From assembly GCA_900545275.1 (NCBI GenBank), contig UQYG01000011.1, positions 50,926-114,925 of the forward strand: a stretch of DNA of 64,000 bases, written 5' to 3'. The stretch is from an uncultured Sutterella sp. GTDB taxonomy: Bacteria > Pseudomonadota > Gammaproteobacteria > Burkholderiales > Burkholderiaceae_F. A program made the position numbers and the translations under genes. Below the pieces are notes generated by a model, which did no database searches, was not told where the DNA came from, and saw only the letters and a list, made by a program, of their open reading frames with translations. Within the stretch, counting starts at the first letter, position 1, and each line of letters begins with the position of its first letter. Positions 59,927 to 64,000 of this stretch are shown piece after piece.

Positions 59927-60247
59927 TCAGGCGACGGCCTTTTCGAACAACGCCTTGATGGACGCGATGTCCTTGGGTTCGACGAGCGTGTCGACGAGTT
60001 CGCCCTTCTTGTAGAGCTTGAAGGTCGGGATGCTGCGGATGTCGAGCTTTTCGCGAAGTCCCGCGTCGGCGTCGAAGTCGGCGTTCCCGAAGCCGACGCG
60101 CTCGCCGTAAGCTTCAAGGAGCTTCTTGACGAACGGTTCGACGCGGCGGCAGTCCGGGCACCAGGGCGCGCCCATGACGAAGATGAAGGGCTTTTCCGAC
60201 CGGAGAACCGTTTCGTTGAAATTGGCTTCGGTGACGTGGATCATCAT
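59927..60247 (-). CDS. Thioredoxin-family protein with a WCPDC active site
   Basis: The 106-residue single-domain thioredoxin has no signal peptide and is presumably cytoplasmic. The active site reads APWCPDCRR instead of WCGPC, and the cis-proline region is SIPTFKLYKKGE. WCPDC variants are known in thioredoxin-like proteins that may have different redox potentials. AGGAGG precedes the ATG pair at 60247/60244. It stands alone and may serve stress or redox balance. Confidence 0.92.
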   Translation of the reverse strand: MMIHVTEANFNETVLRSEKPFIFVMGAPWCPDCRRVEPFVKKLLEAYGERVGFGNADFDADAGLREKLDIRSIPTFKLYKKGELVDTLVEPKDIASIKALFEKAVA

Positions 60248-60340
60248 GGCGATCTCCTCCTAAAAGATTGGGTTTCCTTATCCTACGACAAGGAAACCCA
60301 TTTCCTGAGTGAATCGCTCGGTTTTTACGGGCGTTTACGT

Positions 60341-61624
60341 TTACGCAAAAACCTTTTCATGACGGCGCACGGCAAAGAGGCTCGCCGTGAGCAGACAGAC
60401 GATCCCGAGGAAAGCGCCCTCCAGCGACACCGCGGACGAGACCGCGCCGATCAGGGCGGGGCCCGCGAGAAGGCCGCCGTAGCCCACGGTCGTGACGGCC
60501 GTGATCGCCTTGACGCTTTCCATCTTCTTGTCGCGCGAAGCCGCCGAGATGAGGATCGGCGCGAGGTTCGCGATGCCGAGCCCCATCACGAAGAGGCTCG
60601 CGAAGACCGCTGCGGGCACCGGAAAGAGGACCATGACGCTGAGCGACGCGATGATCATGGCGACCCCGGCCAAGAGAACGACGTTCGGGCCCACCTTTTC
60701 CGTCACGCGGTCGCCGAGAAGGCGCGACACGGCCATGGCGATCACGAAGAGCGTGTAGCCGAAGGCGCTCGCTTCCTGCGGAACGCCCGCGGAGTCGCGC
60801 AGATAGATGGCGCTCCAGTCGAGCATGGCGCCCTCCGTAAGAAAGATCACCGCACAGAGCGAGGCGAGGATCAGCACCGAACCCGAAATGCGGCGCGAGC
60901 CCCCGTCGCCCGAAGTCGTGCGGCCCTCCTTCTTTTCGCTCTTGATTTTTTCGTTCGTGATGCGCGAGAGAATCGCGACGAGCACGAAGGCGAGGACCGT
61001 CATAAGGGTGGTGATCGTCATAAGCGGCGTCAGACCCGAAACGAAGCAGAGCGTGATGAGACCCGCCGACACCACTTCGCCGATCGAATAGGCGGCGTGC
61101 AGCCCCGACATGATGCGGCCCTTGGATTTCTTCTCGAGGTGCGTGCCGTAGATGTTGACGCTCACCTCAAGGCAGCCGAGCGTGATGCCGTAGAGAAAGA
61201 GCGCCGCGCACTCGAAGGCGTAGCTCGGCATGAGCGTGAGGCAGACGAGAAGGAGGCAGGAAAGAAGCCCCGAGAGGCCGATGGCGTTGCGGCAGCCGAT
61301 TCGCTGCGAGAGCGTGCCCGCAAGCGGCATTCCGACGAAACTTCCGACGCCGAGGCCCAGAAGGAGCGTTCCGAGGAGCATGGGCGAGAGTTCCAGCCCC
61401 GACTGCACGAAGGGGATGAGGGGCGCCCAGGAGGCAACCGTGAAGCCCCCCGTAAAAAAGCCGATGCGCGCGGACCAAAGTTCCGCCTTGGTGGCGGACC
61501 CGGCCTTGGGGCTCGCGTCGGTTTTGTCACGGGAAATGGAGCGGGAGGAAGCGGAATCGCGAAGCTTCGGCGTCGTGCCGGCAAAGGTCTTCGGAGAGAG
61601 ATTTTTCGTTAATTCGCAGGACAT
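60341..61624 (-). CDS. MFS transporter (YbjJ-like)
   Basis: The 427-residue membrane protein has a hydrophilic N-terminus of about 45 residues and then about twelve helices. It shares GLGVGSFVGMPLAGTLSQRIG and FLTEGAMLDWSAIYLRD with the paralogue at 21607-22806. YbjJ-type carriers are poorly characterised. It is divergent from a LysR gene with 97 bp between, so control by that regulator is likely. Confidence 0.88.
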   Translation of the reverse strand: MSCELTKNLSPKTFAGTTPKLRDSASSRSISRDKTDASPKAGSATKAELWSARIGFFTGGFTVASWAPLIPFVQSGLELSPMLLGTLLLGLGVGSFVGMPLAGTLSQRIGCRNAIGLSGLLSCLLLVCLTLMPSYAFECAALFLYGITLGCLEVSVNIYGTHLEKKSKGRIMSGLHAAYSIGEVVSAGLITLCFVSGLTPLMTITTLMTVLAFVLVAILSRITNEKIKSEKKEGRTTSGDGGSRRISGSVLILASLCAVIFLTEGAMLDWSAIYLRDSAGVPQEASAFGYTLFVIAMAVSRLLGDRVTEKVGPNVVLLAGVAMIIASLSVMVLFPVPAAVFASLFVMGLGIANLAPILISAASRDKKMESVKAITAVTTVGYGGLLAGPALIGAVSSAVSLEGAFLGIVCLLTASLFAVRRHEKVFA

Positions 61625-61690
61625 ACAAGAAGAGAATCGTGGATGACGCTAGAATTTTACCATCGAGTTTTCGATCTTTCAAAATGGATT

Positions 61691-61708
61691 CCATCAGGAA
61701 ACTGATGG
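61691..61708. promoter_or_regulatory. 7-4-7 inverted repeat between divergent MFS and LysR genes
   Basis: CCATCAG (61691-61697), GAAA, CTGATGG (61702-61708), 13 bp before the LysR ATG. It fits a LysR-type autoregulatory site. Confidence 0.55.
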
Positions 61709-61721
61709 TTGGAGGTACGGC

Positions 61722-62639
61722 ATGAGCATCAAAATCGACGAAATCCGCTCTTTCGCAGCGGTGGCGGAAACGGGTTCCTTTTCCGCCGCGGCGCGACGGC
61801 TCAACCGTGCGCAGTCGGTGCTCTCCATGCACGTGGCGGGCCTGGAGGCCGACCTCGGCTACACCCTCTTTCACCGCACCCCCAGGCCCGAACTTACGGT
61901 GCGGGGACGAGAGCTTCTTCCGTCGGCGCTTCGCCTCCTCGCCGAGGCGCAGCGGCTCGAGGCGCGCGCGGCGGCGCTTGCCGACACGGCGCAGCCCGCG
62001 CTCTACCTCGGAATCGATCCGATGCTCGAAGCCCCCGTCATGATCGAGATCCTGCAGCAGTTCGCGAAGAGCTTTCCGAGCGTACGGCTGCAGATCGAAA
62101 ACATCACCGGTTCGGAAGCGCAGTGGTTCTTCAAGAAATCCGGCATGAACGCGGCGCTCGTCTTCTCGTCGGAGCCCGCCGTCGAGACGCGCGAACGGGT
62201 TCTCGGGCGCTCCCCCGTTTCGGTCGTGGTGTCGAAGACGCACCCCTTGGCCACCCTTCCCTCCCTTACGACCGACGACCTGCGTCGACACCGGCAGATC
62301 ATCGTGCACGCGCGCGACAGCGAGTCGGCGCCCCCGAACATCATCAATCCCGACCATTGGGAAGTCGACAGCGGCCCCTGGGCTCTGGGACTCGTCGCCC
62401 GAGGCGTCGGTTGGGCGCTCCTGCCGAAGTCGCTTCTGACGGGGCGTTCCGCCGCGAATTCGGGCGTGACGGCGCTCGAGCCTCCGTTTTCGATCGAACC
62501 CGCGCGTCTCACGCTGCGGAGCAAACCGGGCGAAGTCACGGAGGAAATCCTCGTCTGGTGGGAGAAGACCGTCGGCAAGCACAAGCTTCGGCTCGGGCTC
62601 GCCGCCGCGCCGAAGGCGGCGGGCGGCTCGGCAAACTGA
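61722..62639 (+). CDS. LysR-family regulator
   Basis: The 305-residue protein has a LysR HTH (VAETGSFSAAARRLNRAQSV, then LSMHVAGLEADLGYTLFHR) and an effector domain containing HARDSESAPPNIINPDHW. GGAGGT precedes the ATG at 61722. It is divergent from the MFS transporter and converges on the aldo/keto reductase; the transporter is its most likely target. Confidence 0.9.
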   Translation: MSIKIDEIRSFAAVAETGSFSAAARRLNRAQSVLSMHVAGLEADLGYTLFHRTPRPELTVRGRELLPSALRLLAEAQRLEARAAALADTAQPALYLGIDPMLEAPVMIEILQQFAKSFPSVRLQIENITGSEAQWFFKKSGMNAALVFSSEPAVETRERVLGRSPVSVVVSKTHPLATLPSLTTDDLRRHRQIIVHARDSESAPPNIINPDHWEVDSGPWALGLVARGVGWALLPKSLLTGRSAANSGVTALEPPFSIEPARLTLRSKPGEVTEEILVWWEKTVGKHKLRLGLAAAPKAAGGSAN

Positions 62640-62706
62640 TTCCTTCGGCGCCAAAATCGCCGCTAAGTCGCCGTTTTCGCCCGACATGACGAAAAAAGAG
62701 AAAAAT

Positions 62707-62729
62707 GCCGGCCCCCTCGTGAGGCCGGC
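62707..62729 (-). terminator. Terminator after the exported aldo/keto reductase
   Basis: GCCGGCC (62707-62713) pairs with GGCCGGC (62723-62729). On the minus strand the stem is followed by ATTTTT. It lies 20 bp after the stop. Confidence 0.85.
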
Positions 62730-62749
62730 GATGCGGAAGGAAACTTCTC

Positions 62750-63892
62750 TCAACTGTGATCAAACTGGCTTTCCGTGAGCGGATCGGCCCGATGGCCCAT
62801 CAGATCGATCTTCGCGAAGGCCTCGTCGAATGCCGCCCAGTCGGCTTTCGACAGCTTGAGGTCGGCCGCCTTGAGAAAGTCGTCAAGGTGTGCGGGATTC
62901 GTCGTCCCCGGGATCGGAACGATGTCGTCGCCGCGGGCGAGCACCCACCCCAGCACGATCTGCGCGGGCGTCGAATTCGTCTTTTGCGCCCACTCGGCGA
63001 CGAGCTCGACAAAGGGCCAGTTGTGGCGGATCGCCTCCGCCGTGAACTGCGGGAGCGTTGCGCGACGGTCGGTCGGTTCAAACTTCGACTCGGGCGTCAC
63101 AGTGCGAAGCGGATAGGCGCGGCAGAGCGGACAGTACGGCACGAAGCCGATGCCGAGTTCGCGGATCGTCTCGAAGACCTTCGTTTCGGGCTCGCACCAC
63201 CAGATCCCGTACTCGGACTGCAGTGCCGTAAGCGGCGTCACGGCGTGCGCGCGGCGAATGCTCGAAGCACTCGCCTCGGACATTCCCCAGTGGAGGACTT
63301 TCCCTTCCTTCATGAGGTCCGCGACCACGCCCGCCACGTCTTCGACTGGAACCTCGGGATCCACGCGGTGCTGATAGAGCAGATCGATGCGGTCGGTGCG
63401 AAGACGCTTAAGCGACCCTTCGACGGCACGTCGGATGTGGTCGGGCCGGCTGTTGAGTTTCTTCGGTTCATTTTCTTCGACGCCAAAGCCGAACTTCGTG
63501 GCGATCACGACCTTGTCGCGTACCGGTGCGAGCGCTTCGCCCACCCAGGTTTCACTCGTGTGGGGACCGTAGACTTCGGCCGTGTCGAAGAAGGTCACGC
63601 CCGAATCGTAGGCGCGGCGGATGAGCGCGATCATGTCTTCCCTGCGGTATTTTCCGCCGTAGTAGCCCACCATCGGAAGACAGCCCAGACCGATCGCTGA
63701 GACTTCGAGCGACCCGAGGCGGCGCTTTTGCGTCACCCGCGAAAGAGGCGCCGAAGCCGCCCCGGAAGGAGCGGCCGGCGCTCCTCCGGCGGCCCGCACA
63801 CCCTGCATCGCCGCCATGCCGAAGAAAGCCGCGGTCATCGAAAGAAAATAGCGTCGGTTGAGTCCCGATTGCTCTTGCCGTTGTTTCGTCAT
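62750..63892 (-). CDS. Exported aldo/keto reductase (Tat leader)
   Basis: NAD(P)H-dependent reductase fold, 380 residues. The N-terminus contains LNRRYFLSMTAAFFGMAAM, a twin-arginine leader, and a linker rich in Ala/Pro. The barrel is complete: GLGCLPMVGYYGG, FFDTAEVYGP with catalytic Asp and Tyr, ATKFGFGV with the Lys, LLYQHRVD with the His, and IPIPGTTNPAHLDDF for the cofactor phosphate. How reduced nicotinamide would be supplied outside the cytoplasm is unclear. It is intact, unlike the similar gene at 44266-45185. Confidence 0.9.
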   Translation of the reverse strand: MTKQRQEQSGLNRRYFLSMTAAFFGMAAMQGVRAAGGAPAAPSGAASAPLSRVTQKRRLGSLEVSAIGLGCLPMVGYYGGKYRREDMIALIRRAYDSGVTFFDTAEVYGPHTSETWVGEALAPVRDKVVIATKFGFGVEENEPKKLNSRPDHIRRAVEGSLKRLRTDRIDLLYQHRVDPEVPVEDVAGVVADLMKEGKVLHWGMSEASASSIRRAHAVTPLTALQSEYGIWWCEPETKVFETIRELGIGFVPYCPLCRAYPLRTVTPESKFEPTDRRATLPQFTAEAIRHNWPFVELVAEWAQKTNSTPAQIVLGWVLARGDDIVPIPGTTNPAHLDDFLKAADLKLSKADWAAFDEAFAKIDLMGHRADPLTESQFDHS

Positions 63893-64000
63893 TGTTCAAC
63901 CCCTTGAAATATTTGGAAGCGAAGCTGTCCTTCCGCTTCCCGTCGACATCATGCTAGGGACTCTTTTCTCTCATTACCAATATAAAATTCCGATATCTTT

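Noticed and set aside
1..64000. tRNA, rRNA, insertion sequence or prophage genes
   Set aside because: Reading both strands I found no cloverleaf with a CCA end, no rRNA segment, no transposase or integrase and no terminal inverted repeats; a tRNAscan-SE and ISfinder search would be decisive.

Overview
The window is about 64 kb of a high-GC chromosome from a Gram-negative bacterium. Outer-membrane autotransporter, lipoprotein, ABC binding-protein and leuABCD genes are all present. Arylsulfate sulfotransferase, a Dba/DsbI disulfide pair and many Tat-exported redox enzymes suggest an anaerobic, host-associated betaproteobacterium of the Sutterella/Parasutterella type; that placement is inference, since no rRNA or tRNA gene was found. 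Nearly all genes share the same GC-rich codon use. Two AT-richer islands (about 0.7-3.2 kb and 42.1-42.4 kb) look acquired.

Layout. 0-3.2 kb: the end of an aldehyde dehydrogenase, a broken DUF1778/GNAT toxin-antitoxin pair, and an AAA/DUF4143 ATPase preceded by four tandem 32-bp palindromic repeats. 3.3-15 kb: argF, a large unknown protein, an autotransporter, a HAD phosphatase with a CMD protein, the divergent argP/argO arginine-export pair, a macro-domain protein and a Tat-exported flavodoxin. 15.7-22.8 kb: an amino-acid binding protein, arylsulfate sulfotransferase behind a perfect FNR-type box, LysR, gpmI and MFS. 23-30 kb: exported DUF362 protein, AEC transporter with amino-acid racemase, a decayed DmsB-like ferredoxin, 5'-nucleotidase and an iron alcohol dehydrogenase. 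30-35.6 kb: a candidate small RNA on the minus strand, then leuABCD with its own promoter and leader. 35.7-47.5 kb: exported hydrolases, flavodoxin, aldo/keto reductase and aminotransferase interleaved with LysR regulators, tilS, and a truncated second DUF4143 ATPase with its own 32-bp repeats. 47.6-56.8 kb: a lipoprotein, an mtnA/aldolase salvage operon, a GNAT-XRE fusion, a Tat-exported FAD reductase, a Crp-type regulator, queF and an orphan HigA. 57-64 kb: dba-dsbI, a vWA-like lipoprotein, thioredoxin, MFS/LysR and another exported aldo/keto reductase.

How it fits together. Leucine synthesis and arginine synthesis/export form the housekeeping core. A second theme is chemistry outside the cytoplasm: nine proteins carry twin-arginine-like leaders, and DsbI could oxidise exported proteins such as the sulfotransferase. 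Five LysR genes sit beside hydrolases, transporters or reductases, suggesting many small substrate-inducible units. The least explained features are the 32-bp repeats ahead of both DUF4143 ATPases, the small-RNA candidate near 30.3 kb, and the hairpin-rich region at 16.6-16.85 kb.
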